Shown here piece by piece: positions 53,413 to 62,424 of a DNA stretch of 64,000 nucleotides. How positions within the stretch are numbered: the stretch's first letter is position 1; every line of letters starts with the position of its first letter. This DNA comes from Halobaculum halobium (GTDB lineage Archaea > Halobacteriota > Halobacteria > Halobacteriales > Haloferacaceae), in the NCBI RefSeq assembly GCF_030127145.1, contig NZ_CP126158.1:1798001-1862000 (forward strand), written 5' to 3'. The notes below the pieces were generated by a model that had not been told where the DNA came from, searched no databases, and saw only the letters and a program-made list of their open reading frames with translations. The position numbers and the translations under genes were made by a program.

Positions 53413-54237
53413 ATGCGCGAAACGTTGGAGGCGGTCGCTGCCGGCGACCTCACGCCCACACAGGCGGAGGCGCAACTGCGCGGGTACGCGACCACAGAGG
53501 CCGGGCGGTTCGACGCCGCCCGGGAGCACCGCCGCGGGATCCCGGAGGGGATTCTCGCGGAGGGGAAGACGCCCGCGGAGGTGGCGGCGATGGCCGACGC
53601 GGCTGTCGACTCGACCGGGCGAGCGCTCGTCACGCGCGCCGACGACGAGACAGCCGAACAGGTCCGGACGTACATGGACCAAGAGCACCCCGAGGCGACC
53701 GTCGACCGCGACGCGCGGGCCCAGACGGTCGTCGTCCACGCGGCCGACTACGAGCCACCCGGCGTCGACGCGGACGTGGTCGTCGTCTCCGGCGGCACCG
53801 CCGACGCGCACGCCGCGCGAGAGGCCGCCGTCGTCGCCGGCGAGGCCGGCCCCCGCGTCGAGACGGTCGAGGACGTGGGCGTCGCCAACCTCACGCGCGT
53901 GCTCGACGAGATCGAGACGCTCAGATCCGCCGACGTGCTCGTCGTCGCCGCCGGACGGGAGGCGACGCTCCCGACGCTCGTCGCGGGGCTGGTCGGCGCG
54001 CCGGTGATCGGCCTCCCCACGTCGACGGGGTACGGGGTCGGCGGCGACGGCGTCGCGGCGCTGTTGGGCCTGCTCCAGTCGTGTACCGTGTTGTCGGTGG
54101 TGAACGTCGACGCGGGCTTCGTCGCCGGAACGCAGGCCGGACTGATCGCCATCGGCGTCGACGGCGCCGCCGCCGGGTCCGCTGACGAACCGGCCGCCGA
54201 CGCCACCGATGGCTCCCCCACCGAGTCGGAACGCTGA
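53413..54237 (+). CDS. larB: LarB, nickel-pincer cofactor biosynthesis carboxylase
   Basis: The 274-aa protein is LarB: an N-terminal helical part (LEAVAAGDLTPTQAEAQLRG, RREHRRGIPEG-like) and a C-terminal PurE-like domain with VVSGGTADAHAAREAAVVAG, VEDVGVANLTRVLDEIETL, VAAGREATLPTLVAGLVGAP and PTSTGYGVGGDGVAALLGLL. LarB carboxylates and hydrolyses nicotinic acid adenine dinucleotide for the pincer cofactor of lactate racemase and other LarA enzymes. LarA, LarC and LarE are not in the window. The acidic tail (ADEPAADATDGSPTESER) is disordered. Confidence 0.9.
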   Translation: MRETLEAVAAGDLTPTQAEAQLRGYATTEAGRFDAAREHRRGIPEGILAEGKTPAEVAAMADAAVDSTGRALVTRADDETAEQVRTYMDQEHPEATVDRDARAQTVVVHAADYEPPGVDADVVVVSGGTADAHAAREAAVVAGEAGPRVETVEDVGVANLTRVLDEIETLRSADVLVVAAGREATLPTLVAGLVGAPVIGLPTSTGYGVGGDGVAALLGLLQSCTVLSVVNVDAGFVAGTQAGLIAIGVDGAAAGSADEPAADATDGSPTESER

Positions 54238-54340
54238 CCGGGCGATCTGGCGCCGCTGAGCGGCGGGTTCGCCGTGAAAGGGTATATGTGTCATGCTCCC
54301 CTACGTCTGTCACCGGCAGCGGTGGATGCCGGACGACCAC

Positions 54341-54493
54341 ATGCCACGCTGCGACCACTGCGGGTCGCACGTATCCGACCGCTTCGCCCGCGTGTTCAGT
54401 GACGAACGCGGGGATCTGAATGCGTGCCCGTCCTGCTCTGCGAACGCGGGCATCGCCGAAGTGGCACGAGAACGGACCCGCGCAGACGACTGA
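54341..54493 (+). CDS. Small zinc-ribbon protein, 50 aa
   Basis: The frame MPRCDHCGSHVSDRFARVFS...NACPSCSANAGIAEVA has CDHC and CPSC knuckles, a minimal treble-clef or zinc ribbon common among haloarchaeal microproteins. I prefer ATG 54341 over the in-frame ATGs at 54326 and 54293: the TATA box GGTATATG at about 54279-54286 would give transcripts starting near 54310. It follows larB by about 100 nt; function unknown. Confidence 0.6.
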   Translation: MPRCDHCGSHVSDRFARVFSDERGDLNACPSCSANAGIAEVARERTRADD

Positions 54494-54596
54494 ACCGCTC
54501 TGCGACTACCTCACCGCGCCGCGACGGCCACCACCCGCCCGTTCCCCGTTCCCCCGCGGGACTCGGGACCGGCGGCGCCGTGCCGCACCCGACCCG

Positions 54597-54603
54597 TTTA
54601 TTT
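54597..54603 (+). promoter_or_regulatory. TATA box deciding the GTG start of the GIY-YIG gene
   Basis: TTTATTT is 23-29 nt before the GTG at 54626, which supports a leaderless mRNA beginning with GTG. Confidence 0.55.
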
Positions 54604-54625
54604 CGCCGTCACCGCCACTTCGACT

Positions 54626-54994
54626 GTGAGCGACAGCGATCCGGAACACGCCGGCGGCGACGGCGACGACTGCGCGCGCGTCGGTGTCGCCGACGGCGAC
54701 AGCGGCGACAGCGGCGAGGGTCCCGTACGCGTCGATGGCGTCCGCGTCCCATCGGCCGATCACTACGTGTACGTCCTCGAATGTGCGGACGGCTCGCTGT
54801 ACACCGGTTACACGACCGAGGTGGCTCGTCGCGTCGCCGAACACGACGCCGGCGACGGCGCGAAGTACACCCGCGGCCGGACGCCCGTCGAGTTGGTCCA
54901 CGTCGAGACGTTCGACTCGAAGTCGGCAGCGATGTCCCGGGAGTACGCGATCAAACAGCGCTCGCGCCGGGAGAAGGAGTCGCTGGTCGACTAG
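54626..54994 (+). CDS. GIY-YIG domain protein (UPF0213/YhbQ-like)
   Basis: The 122-aa protein has an acidic disordered N-terminus of about 45 residues, then a single GIY-YIG domain: [20 protein letters not shown] (YVY...YTG variant), [20 protein letters not shown] with the catalytic Arg region, and [18 protein letters not shown] with the metal-binding Glu. This is the small YhbQ/UPF0213 type, not a homing endonuclease; suggested roles are in DNA repair. Leaderless GTG start supported by the TATA box. Confidence 0.85.
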   Translation: MSDSDPEHAGGDGDDCARVGVADGDSGDSGEGPVRVDGVRVPSADHYVYVLECADGSLYTGYTTEVARRVAEHDAGDGAKYTRGRTPVELVHVETFDSKSAAMSREYAIKQRSRREKESLVD

Positions 54995-55030
54995 GTCGGC
55001 GCGGGCCCCGTATCAGCGACGGGCGCTCGG

Positions 55031-55651
55031 CTACTCCGGAACGTCGAGGAACTCGTCTTTGTGCCCGGCGTAGTGGGCGACCCGACGGCCGAGCTTCGCC
55101 GTCCGCTCGCGGAGCGCGTCGTCGACGAACTCGTAGCGCGCCCCCGATCCGATCGCGTCATCGGGCGGGCGCTCGCCGTCGTCCCACGGTTCGAACCGGT
55201 TCCGGGCGTTGCGGATCCCGACCTGGAGCGGGGCGACCCAGCCGTGGACGCCCCGGATCGTCGCGCGCATGTGTTCGAGCGTGCCGCCATAGGATCCGCC
55301 GCCGGCGACGGCGAACAGCCCGACGACGGTGTCCTCGTACTCGTCGAAGCTGCACCAGTCGTGGAACGACCGAAACGCCGAGGAGTACGAGTCGTGGTAC
55401 ACCGGCGAACACAGCAGGACGCCGTCAGCGCGGCGCATCCGCCCGAGGAGATCGGGCACGTCGCCGGCGTCGGCGGCGTCCACGTCGGGGTGATACAGGG
55501 GGACGTCGAGGTCGGGGTCCCCGAGGTCGATGACGTCCGGCTCGGCGCCGTACTCGGCGGCCGCATCGAGGGCGTACTCCAGCGTCGCCCGACCGTAGCT
55601 CCCGTCGCGCCGCGAGCCGTTCACGGCGACGACGGTGGGTGTCTCCGACAT
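55031..55651 (-). CDS. NADPH-dependent FMN reductase family protein
   Basis: The 206-aa flavodoxin-like protein begins TPTVVAVNGSRRDGSYGRAT, the FMN phosphate-binding loop GSxRxxS, and contains LLCSPVYHDSYSSAFRSFHD, plus LFAVAGGGSYGGTLEHMRAT, typical of NAD(P)H-dependent FMN/azo reductases. It probably passes electrons from NADPH to FMN, quinones or metals. It is convergent with the GIY-YIG gene (36 nt) and divergent from the phosphohexomutase. An acidic region DLGDPDLDVPLYHPDVDAAD follows the first strand. Confidence 0.87.
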   Translation of the reverse strand: MSETPTVVAVNGSRRDGSYGRATLEYALDAAAEYGAEPDVIDLGDPDLDVPLYHPDVDAADAGDVPDLLGRMRRADGVLLCSPVYHDSYSSAFRSFHDWCSFDEYEDTVVGLFAVAGGGSYGGTLEHMRATIRGVHGWVAPLQVGIRNARNRFEPWDDGERPPDDAIGSGARYEFVDDALRERTAKLGRRVAHYAGHKDEFLDVPE

Positions 55652-55832
55652 GCCCGTGGATTCCCGGGCGCGCGCAAAAGGCCGTCGGGTTACTCGACCG
55701 TCAGTCGATCGGTAGCCGACCGGCGATCGACCGTCCGCCGATCAGCGCACGACTGCCGAGTCGTCCGCGCGCGGACCGAGGCGGCGACACCGGACACCCG
55801 GGTTTTTGCCGTCCGACGCCGACGGCTCCCGC

Positions 55833-57233
55833 ATGGACGAGATCTCCTTCGGAACCGACGGGTGGCGCGCCACCCTCGACACGTTCACCGACCGCCGGGT
55901 CCGCATCGTCGGCCAGGCGGTCGCCGACACCTTGGCCGCGTCGGAGCCCGACGGCTCCGAGCGCCAGGTGATCGTCGGCTACGACGCCCGCCCAACCTCC
56001 GAGGGGTTCGCGGAGTCGCTCGCTGCGGTGCTCGCCGGCAACGGCTTCGACGTGCTACTCCCCGAGCGCGACTGCCCCACCCCGCTGGTGGCCCACGCCA
56101 TCGTCGAGCGCGACGCCGCGGGCGCGATGATGGTGACGGCCTCGCACAACCCGCCGGAGTACAACGGCGTGAAGTTCATCCCCGACGACGGCGCCCCCGC
56201 GCTCCCCGAGGTCACCGAGCGCATCGAGGCAAACCTCCGCGAGCCGGCACTCGACGCCGCCGGCACCGATGAGGAGGGCGAGATCCGCCGCGTCGACCTC
56301 GTGACGCCGCACGCCGAGCACGCCCGCGATCTCGTCGCCGGCGACGGGGCGCTCGATCTGTCTGGACTGACGGTCGCGTACGACGCGATGCACGGCAGCG
56401 GCCGCGGCGTCACCGACGCGCTGCTGGAGGCGGCGGGCGCCGAGGTCGAGCGCCTGCGGTGCGAGCGCGACCCCGAGTTCGGCGGCGGCTCGCCCGAGCC
56501 CTCGGCCGAGAACCTGACGGAACTCACCGAGCGCGTCGCCGAGGGCGGCGCGGATCTGGGGATCGCCAACGACGGCGACGCCGACCGGCTGGCGATCGTG
56601 ACGTCCGAGCGGGGTCACCTCGACGAGAACCTCTTTTTCGCGGCGACGTACGACCACCTGCTCGAGGGCGACAGCGGCCCGGCGATCCGGACAGTCTCGA
56701 CCACCTTCCTCATCGACCGCATCGCGGAGGCCCACGGCGAGGAGGTGGTCGAGACCGCGGTCGGCTTCAAGTGGGTCGCCGAGGCCATGGGCGAGCACGA
56801 CGCGCTGATGGGCGGGGAGGAGTCGGGCGGCTTCTCCGTTCGCGGGCACGTCCGCGAGAAGGACGGCGTCCTGATGGCGCTGCTCGCGGCCGCCGCCGAG
56901 CGCGAGGAGTCCTACGACAACCGCGTCGACCGACTGGAGGCCGAGCACGGTCGCATCGTCGCCGACAAGGTGAGCGTCGACTGCCCAGACGGCGAGAAGG
57001 CGCGCGTCATCGACGACCTCGCCGACCACATCCCCGACGAGGTCGCCGGCGAGGCGGTGGCCGACGTGGTGACGGTTGACGGCTTCAAGCTCCTGCTCGC
57101 GGACGGCTCGTGGCTGCTCGTACGCCCGTCCGGAACCGAGCCGAAGATGCGCGTGTACGGCGAATCCGGCTCCGAGGCGGACACCGCGGCGATCCTCGCG
57201 GACGGCCGCGGGTTGGTCGAGGCCCTCGTCTGA
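55833..57233 (+). CDS. Phosphohexomutase (phosphoglucomutase/phosphomannomutase family)
   Basis: The 466-aa enzyme has the family layout: FGTDGWRATLDTF at the N-terminus, phosphoserine loop MMVTASHNPPEYNGVKFIP (Ser104), metal loop ANDGDADRLAIV (about 245-256), sugar-specificity loop GGEESGGFSVRGH and the phosphate-binding VRPSGTEPKMRVYGE near the C-terminus. The GEESGG loop fits glucose/mannose phosphate mutases rather than GlmM, but the exact sugar is unsure. ATG 55833 is selected because GTTTTTGCC about 30 nt upstream is promoter-like. Confidence 0.92.
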   Translation: MDEISFGTDGWRATLDTFTDRRVRIVGQAVADTLAASEPDGSERQVIVGYDARPTSEGFAESLAAVLAGNGFDVLLPERDCPTPLVAHAIVERDAAGAMMVTASHNPPEYNGVKFIPDDGAPALPEVTERIEANLREPALDAAGTDEEGEIRRVDLVTPHAEHARDLVAGDGALDLSGLTVAYDAMHGSGRGVTDALLEAAGAEVERLRCERDPEFGGGSPEPSAENLTELTERVAEGGADLGIANDGDADRLAIVTSERGHLDENLFFAATYDHLLEGDSGPAIRTVSTTFLIDRIAEAHGEEVVETAVGFKWVAEAMGEHDALMGGEESGGFSVRGHVREKDGVLMALLAAAAEREESYDNRVDRLEAEHGRIVADKVSVDCPDGEKARVIDDLADHIPDEVAGEAVADVVTVDGFKLLLADGSWLLVRPSGTEPKMRVYGESGSEADTAAILADGRGLVEALV

Positions 57234-57302
57234 GCGCCGGCGCTGACCGCGCCCGATCGCCGGATCCCCGGGTTTGACGGCGCGGTCGTCGCTACGACCG
57301 CC

Positions 57303-58670
57303 ATGTTCGACGACGAGGTCGCCGCCGCCATCCGCGACGACCGCGAGCGCGACGGCTACCTGTTTCCCGACTACGGTCGGTACTGTTTCGCGGGCGTCCC
57401 AGCCACCCTCGGCGGGATGCTCGGCGTCGACCTCCCGGGCGACCCGCTCCCGGACGGCGCCGTCGCCGACGTGCCCGGCCTCGCCGGCACCGCCCCCGAC
57501 GACGACGCCGACTACGACCGGGTCTGTCACGTACTCGTCGACGGCTTCGGCTACGAGCAGTGGCGCCGCGAGGTCGCCGCCGACCGAGCGCCCGAGTGGT
57601 TCGCCGCTCTCGCAGAAGCGGCCGGGGTAACGCCGCTCACGTCCGTCTATCCCTCCGAGACGGCGGCGGCGATCACCACGGTCCACACCGGCCGCACGCC
57701 CGCCGAGCACGGGATGATCGGGTGGGACGCGTACCTCCCCGACGCCGACCGCGTGGTTCAGGCGCTCCCGTTCACGGCGAAGTCCGGCGAGGGGGCCGCC
57801 GAGGCGTACGGCGTCGACGCGGCCGACCTCTTCGCGGGCGGATCGATATACGAACCGCTCGCGGCCGAGGGCGTCGACTCGGTGACGGTCCAGCCCACGA
57901 AGGCGGCGACCGGCGCCTACTCGGCGCACGCGCTCGCCGGCGCCGACGCCCGCGGCTACGAGGATCTCGACGGCTTCCGATCGCTGTTGACCGAGGCGCT
58001 CTCCGAGTCGGATCCGGGCACCTACTGTTACGCGTACCTCTCGGACGTGGACGGCGCGGCCCACGAGGCCGGCACCGAATCCGCCCACTACCGCGAGACG
58101 CTCGCGGCCGTCTCCGAGGCCGTCTCGACGGCACTGTCGGGCGTCCCCGAGGCGGTCGCCGAGTCGACGCTGCTCGTGCTCACCGCCGATCACGGCCACG
58201 TCGACACCGACCCCGAGACCAACGTCGACCTCTGGGAGCACGACTTCCTCACCGAGCGCATGCGGCGCTACGAGACCGGCGCCCCCGCCGGCTATCCCCT
58301 CACGGGGAACGACGACGGCGGGGACGACGCCGACGCGGGCGACCCGCTCCCGCCGGTCGGAGGCGCGCGAAACGTCCACCTCCACCTCCGTCCGGGCACG
58401 ACCGACGAGGTGATCGACTACCTCGACCGGACGTTCGACGGGCGGGCGTTCGCCCGCGAGGACGCCCTCGACCGGGGGCTGTTCGGCGATCGCGAGCCCG
58501 CCGATCGCTTCCGCCGGCGCTGCGGCGACGTGGTGTTCGTCCACCGGCGGAAGGCGGTCTGGCGCGGGGACGAGCCCGGCAAACTCGGATACGTCGGTTG
58601 GCACGGCGGGTTGACGCCCGAAGAGATGCTGACGCCGTTCGCGGCCGCGCCGCTGTCGGACGTGATCTGA
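57303..58670 (+). CDS. Alkaline-phosphatase-family phosphodiesterase (NPP type)
   Basis: The 455-aa protein resembles nucleotide pyrophosphatase/phosphodiesterases: metal Asp in CHVLVDGFGYEQW (Asp80), nucleophile Thr120 in VYPSETAAAITTVHTGRTPA, then HGMIGWDAYLP, YLSDVDGAAHEAGTESAHY and LTADHGHVDTDPETN carrying the second metal set. No signal peptide is visible, so it is probably cytoplasmic. Start 57303 lies 69 nt after the phosphohexomutase stop on the same strand; the two could act on sugar-nucleotide metabolism, an inference from position only. Confidence 0.85.
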   Translation: MFDDEVAAAIRDDRERDGYLFPDYGRYCFAGVPATLGGMLGVDLPGDPLPDGAVADVPGLAGTAPDDDADYDRVCHVLVDGFGYEQWRREVAADRAPEWFAALAEAAGVTPLTSVYPSETAAAITTVHTGRTPAEHGMIGWDAYLPDADRVVQALPFTAKSGEGAAEAYGVDAADLFAGGSIYEPLAAEGVDSVTVQPTKAATGAYSAHALAGADARGYEDLDGFRSLLTEALSESDPGTYCYAYLSDVDGAAHEAGTESAHYRETLAAVSEAVSTALSGVPEAVAESTLLVLTADHGHVDTDPETNVDLWEHDFLTERMRRYETGAPAGYPLTGNDDGGDDADAGDPLPPVGGARNVHLHLRPGTTDEVIDYLDRTFDGRAFAREDALDRGLFGDREPADRFRRRCGDVVFVHRRKAVWRGDEPGKLGYVGWHGGLTPEEMLTPFAAAPLSDVI

Positions 58671-58686
58671 ATCGGCCGCGAGGCGG

Positions 58687-59139
58687 TCAGCCGATGGTGT
58701 CGTCGCCCTCGTCGACCGCACCGCCCGCCAGCCTCCCGAACAGTCGCCGGTCGCGCTCCTCCACCTCGAACCCGAGCGACTCGTAGAACGGCCGCACTTG
58801 GGACCGGAACGTCGCCGTCAGCGGTCCGTCGACGCGGTCGCCCGCGGCGGCGACGAGTGCGGTGCCGACACCGTCGGCCCGCCGCGACCGACGGACCGCG
58901 ACCGCATCGACGTGGCTGCCGTCGAGAACGAGCGCGCCGATCACGTCGCGATCGGCGCCGGCCCGTCTCTCGGTCCCCCTCAGCGCGACCAACGCGTCGC
59001 CGCCGCCGACGCGGTCGGAGAGGTCGACGGGGACGGTCAACACCGCGGCGTCGAACAGCCGGCGGATCGCCTCGGTCTCGTCGTCGCGTGCGGCGCGGAC
59101 GCTGACGTCGCTCCCGCTCTCCCCGTCCCCGTCGCTCAT
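58687..59139 (-). CDS. GNAT-family N-acetyltransferase
   Basis: The 150-aa protein has the GNAT core: VSVRAARDDETEAIRRLFDA at the start, VAVRRSRRADGVGTALVAAA as acetyl-CoA motif A (R-x-x-x-G-x-G), and VRPFYESLGFEVEERDRRLF at the end. The first ATG compatible with the fold is 59139, whose codon overlaps the samp2 stop region (59136-59139), so it is coupled to samp2. Substrate unknown; a role in modifying proteins of the SAMP pathway is only a positional guess. Codons end in G/C throughout. Confidence 0.85.
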   Translation of the reverse strand: MSDGDGESGSDVSVRAARDDETEAIRRLFDAAVLTVPVDLSDRVGGGDALVALRGTERRAGADRDVIGALVLDGSHVDAVAVRRSRRADGVGTALVAAAGDRVDGPLTATFRSQVRPFYESLGFEVEERDRRLFGRLAGGAVDEGDDTIG

Positions 59140-59336
59140 CCGCCCTTGATCAGCCGGAGCACCTTGAGCTCGTTCGCCTCGACGGGCGCGTCCTCGGGAA
59201 CGGGAGCGCCGTCGACGAGGACCGTCACCTCGTGTGGCGAGTAGCCGGTCGCCCGGCACACGTCGGCGTAGGTCGCGTCGTCGTCGAGCGCGAGGGTCTC
59301 GGTCCCCTCGCCGACGACCTCGCAGGTCACGTCCAT
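59136..59336 (-). CDS. samp2: Small archaeal ubiquitin-like modifier SAMP2
   Basis: The 66-aa protein begins [20 protein letters not shown], continues [19 protein letters not shown] and ends VLRLIKGG. The beta-grasp fold, exact 66-residue length and terminal Gly-Gly match Haloferax SAMP2, which is adenylated by UbaA, conjugated to lysines of target proteins and also used as a sulfur carrier for tRNA thiolation. The ATG at 59336 reproduces the known length. The neighbour order (SAMP2 beside rfcS) is as I recall it for Haloferax. Divergent from rfcS by 134 nt. Confidence 0.92.
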   Translation of the reverse strand: MDVTCEVVGEGTETLALDDDATYADVCRATGYSPHEVTVLVDGAPVPEDAPVEANELKVLRLIKGG

Positions 59337-59440
59337 GTCCGCAGTCGCCGCCGCGCGGCTTTCAGCGTTGCCGTCGCGGGCGACCGCCGGCGGTGCCACC
59401 GCGCGCCGACCCGGCAGCGCCGGGTCGCAATCTCGGGGCG

Positions 59441-59447
59441 TTTATCC
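59441..59447 (+). promoter_or_regulatory. TATA box of rfcS
   Basis: TTTATCC is 24-30 nt before the ATG at 59471, again implying a leaderless transcript. Confidence 0.55.
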
Positions 59448-59470
59448 CCCCGGGCCGCCGACCACCGTCT

Positions 59471-60460
59471 ATGAGCGAGGCCGACGACGGCGAGGCCGCC
59501 GAGTCCACGCCCGGGCGGGAGGTCTGGATCGAGAAGTACCGCCCGCAGACGCTGGAGGACGTGTACGGACACGAGCAGATCGTCTCCCGACTCCAGAGCT
59601 ACATCCGGCAGGACGACCTGCCGCACCTCCTCTTTGCAGGCCCCGCGGGCGTGGGAAAGACGACGTCGGCCGTCGCCATCGCGAAGTCGATCTACGGCGA
59701 CGACTGGCGGACGAACTTCCTCGAACTCAACGCCTCCGACCAGCGCGGGATCGACGTGGTGCGCGACCGGATCAAGAACTTCGCGCGCTCGTCGTTCGGC
59801 GGCCACGACTACCGGATCATCTTCCTCGACGAGGCCGACTCACTCACCGACGACGCGCAGTCCGCCCTCCGCCGGACGATGGAGCAGTTCTCCGACAACA
59901 CGCGCTTCATCCTCTCGTGCAACTACTCCTCGAAGATCATCGACCCGATCCAGTCGCGGTGTGCCGTCTTCCGGTTCTCGCCGCTCGCGGACGAGGCGGT
60001 CGAGGCGCAGGTGCGCGACATCGCCGCCGAGCAGGACATCGAGATCACCGACGACGGCCTCGACGCGCTGGTGTACGCCGCGAACGGCGACATGCGGCGC
60101 GCGATCAACTCGCTGCAGGCGGCGGCGACTACGGGGGAGATCGTCGACGAGCAAGCCGTCTACGAGATCACTGCGACCGCCCGTCCCGAGGAGATCGAAG
60201 CGATGGTCGAGGACGCGCTCGCGGGCGATTTCTCGAAATCGCGTTCGACGCTCGACACCCTCCTCACGGAGACGGGGATGGCCGGCGGCGACATCATCGA
60301 CCAGCTTCACCGTTCAGTGTGGGAGTTCGGGCTCTCGGACCGGGAAGCGGTGCGGCTGATGGAGCGCATCGGCGAGACCGACTTCCGGATCACCGAGGGC
60401 GCAAACGAGCAGGTACAACTGGAGGCGCTGCTCGCGTCGCTCGCGCTCGCGGACGAGTAG
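59471..60460 (+). CDS. rfcS: Replication factor C small subunit (clamp loader)
   Basis: The 329-aa AAA+ protein has RFC box [22 protein letters not shown], Walker [18 protein letters not shown] (Lys63), Walker [16 protein letters not shown], sensor 1 [15 protein letters not shown], and the SRC motif [13 protein letters not shown] carrying the arginine finger, then the C-terminal collar. It loads PCNA with the large subunit. Neither of the usual intein sites (Walker A, Walker B) is occupied. ATG 59471 is leaderless. It abuts the convergent CDF transporter gene (22 nt). Confidence 0.96.
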   Translation: MSEADDGEAAESTPGREVWIEKYRPQTLEDVYGHEQIVSRLQSYIRQDDLPHLLFAGPAGVGKTTSAVAIAKSIYGDDWRTNFLELNASDQRGIDVVRDRIKNFARSSFGGHDYRIIFLDEADSLTDDAQSALRRTMEQFSDNTRFILSCNYSSKIIDPIQSRCAVFRFSPLADEAVEAQVRDIAAEQDIEITDDGLDALVYAANGDMRRAINSLQAAATTGEIVDEQAVYEITATARPEEIEAMVEDALAGDFSKSRSTLDTLLTETGMAGGDIIDQLHRSVWEFGLSDREAVRLMERIGETDFRITEGANEQVQLEALLASLALADE

Positions 60461-60481
60461 GTCCCGAATCGGCGTGGTCAC

Positions 60482-61447
60482 TCACACCTCGGGTTCGATG
60501 TAGACGATCCGAACCCGATCGTCGAGCGACTTGAGCTTCTCCTCGATCGCCGTGATGTCCTCGTCGACCGTATCCGCCGTGGCGTCGCCGTCGAAGCTCA
60601 CGTCCGCGGTGACGAGCACCTCGCCGGGACCGACGAAGACGGTGCGGAACCCGTCGACGTGGACGACCCCCTCGTGCTCGGCGATAGCCGACTGGAGCGT
60701 CTCCTCCACGTCGGCCGCCAGCGACTCGCCGAGGATGAGCCGCTTGTTCTCCCACGCGAGCGCGACGGCGAAGCCCATCAGCAGCGCACCGATGAGAACC
60801 GAGGAGATCGCGTCGAAGATCGGCATCTCCAGGAACCGCGCGAGCGAGATGCCGACGAGGGCGATAGCCGCCCCCGCAAGCGCGATGGCGTCCTCGGTGA
60901 ACGCGGTGAGCGTCGTCACGTCGCTGGTCTTCGAGAACGCCTCGCGGATCCCGGACCAGTCGTACGCGTCGATCTGCCGCTGGAGCTCAGCGTTCGCCTT
61001 CGCAAGCGCATAGACCTCAAACACGATCGCGCCAAGCAGGACGACGACGTTGATCCAGAACGGGTCGACCGGAACGAGTTCGGTGAAGTTGATCCCCGCG
61101 AGGATCACGTCGGCACGCTCGCCGCCGTGTCCAGGGTTCATCAGCGCGCTATACCCGTGTTTCAGCGACTCCCATCCCGCGATGCCGAACAGCAGCACCG
61201 ACACGAGGAACGCGTAGAAGAACTGGGCCTTCCCGTAGCCGAAGGGGTGCGCCCGGTTCGCCTTTCTGTTCGAGTAGCGGATGCCGACGAGGAGAAACAC
61301 CTGGTTCCCGGTGTCGGAGATGGAGTGGTACGTCTCCGAGAGCATCGACGGCGACCCGGTGAGCAGGAAGCCGAAGAACTTCAGCACCGCGATGGACCCG
61401 TTGGCGATCAGCGCGGCGATGACGACGGATCTGCTGCCTCCAGCCAT
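60482..61447 (-). CDS. Cation diffusion facilitator (Zn/Mn efflux)
   Basis: The 321-aa protein has six TM segments, starting VVIAALIANGSIAVLKFFGFLL, with the metal-site motif ETYHSISDTGNQVFLL in TM2 and FTEDAIALAGAAIALVG in TM5. A long loop after TM3 (ALMNPGHGGERADVILAGIN) and a C-terminal cytoplasmic ferredoxin-like domain (IAEHEGVVHVDGFRTVFVGP, VTADVSFDG) complete the CDF architecture. The metal is not certain from sequence. ATG 61447 gives a start at MAGGSRS. Confidence 0.92.
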   Translation of the reverse strand: MAGGSRSVVIAALIANGSIAVLKFFGFLLTGSPSMLSETYHSISDTGNQVFLLVGIRYSNRKANRAHPFGYGKAQFFYAFLVSVLLFGIAGWESLKHGYSALMNPGHGGERADVILAGINFTELVPVDPFWINVVVLLGAIVFEVYALAKANAELQRQIDAYDWSGIREAFSKTSDVTTLTAFTEDAIALAGAAIALVGISLARFLEMPIFDAISSVLIGALLMGFAVALAWENKRLILGESLAADVEETLQSAIAEHEGVVHVDGFRTVFVGPGEVLVTADVSFDGDATADTVDEDITAIEEKLKSLDDRVRIVYIEPEV

Positions 61448-61535
61448 TGCCGGCTCCTCGCCCCCGACCGTAATCAACCCCCGGGACGGCCCTGGGCTCC
61501 CGAAGCGTTAGTACCGCCCACCGCCTCCGACGAAT

Positions 61536-62054
61536 ATGCTCGTCGTCATCTCCGACACGCACGGTACCGACGGCCACCAGCTCCGGGGGCGAACCCTGAC
61601 GGCGGTGCGGGAGGCCGACGCCGTGATCCACGCGGGGGACTTCTACCGGGAAGCAGTACTCGACGATCTCCGGCGGGCGGCCGACGCGGTGTACGGGGTC
61701 ACGGGGAACAACGACGACGCAGCGCTGCGCGAACGACTGCCCCGCGAGCGCGTCGTCGGCTACGAGGGGGCGACTGTCGCGGTTCGCCACCGCTCGCGCA
61801 GCGGCGCGACGGGGTTGGTCATGTTCGGCCGCGAGCGCGACGCGGACCTGGTCGTCTTCGGTCACAGTCACCGCCCGGAGTTCGACGACTCCGGGGGGGT
61901 GCCGCTGCTCAATCCGGGGAGCTACGCGCAGCCACGGGGAAACCGAGCGGCCCACGCCGAACTCACGCGGACCGACGAGGGGCTCTCTGGAGCACTCGTG
62001 ACGCCCGACGGCGAGGTGTTCGAGCGGTTCTCGGTACCCGTTCGCGGCCCGTGA
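61536..62054 (+). CDS. YfcE/MJ0936-type metallophosphoesterase
   Basis: The 172-aa protein is a small calcineurin-fold phosphodiesterase with MLVVISDTHGTDG (metal Asp/His), AVIHAGDFYRE, VYGVTGNNDDAALRERLP, VFGHSHRPEF and LLNPGSYAQPR, the complete set of five metal and catalytic motifs. It should hydrolyse small phosphodiesters in the cytoplasm. Divergent from the CDF transporter with 88 nt between them, in which the shared promoters must lie. Confidence 0.88.
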   Translation: MLVVISDTHGTDGHQLRGRTLTAVREADAVIHAGDFYREAVLDDLRRAADAVYGVTGNNDDAALRERLPRERVVGYEGATVAVRHRSRSGATGLVMFGRERDADLVVFGHSHRPEFDDSGGVPLLNPGSYAQPRGNRAAHAELTRTDEGLSGALVTPDGEVFERFSVPVRGP

Positions 62055-62424
62055 GCTCGCTCGACGGATGTGACTGCCGAGCCATGGAGTCGAAATCGGG
62101 TCTGAGACGCGCGCGGCTGCCGCCGCGAGGTGGTCTCGGTCGCGTCAACGGGGACCGGGTTCCCGGGTCGCTCGACCCCCTCGCGCCCGGTCGGGGGATG
62201 TCAGGGGGGAAGGGGGAGGGTGACTGGCGGGTGGCTCGGGCGCGGTGGGTGGAGGGCCGGTGCGGGAACCGCGAACGGAGGGTCGGCGCGTCACCGGGAA
62301 CCGGTACCAACTCGTAGCGGCGCTCGTGTCAAGTACCTTCTCTATGGTCAAACGCCGTTTTTAGTCACCGCGTCCGCGGCGACCGCGACCCCCGGCTGTC
62401 GGTGATAGCGACCGCGACGACGGC
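62055..62424 (+). other. Intergenic region with a G-quadruplex-like motif
   Basis: These 370 nt have no convincing gene. At 62193-62220 four G-runs (5, 6, 5 and 3 Gs) are spaced by 6, 2 and 1 nt, a canonical G-quadruplex pattern on the plus strand. G-rich sequence continues to about 62275. The 3' end contains CGTTTTTAG near 62350-62360, which may terminate one of the converging transcripts. I found no tRNA or small RNA signature. Confidence 0.5.

Noticed and set aside
59640-59850. Intein in RfcS
   Set aside because: Walker A and Walker B blocks are continuous and the protein is 329 aa.
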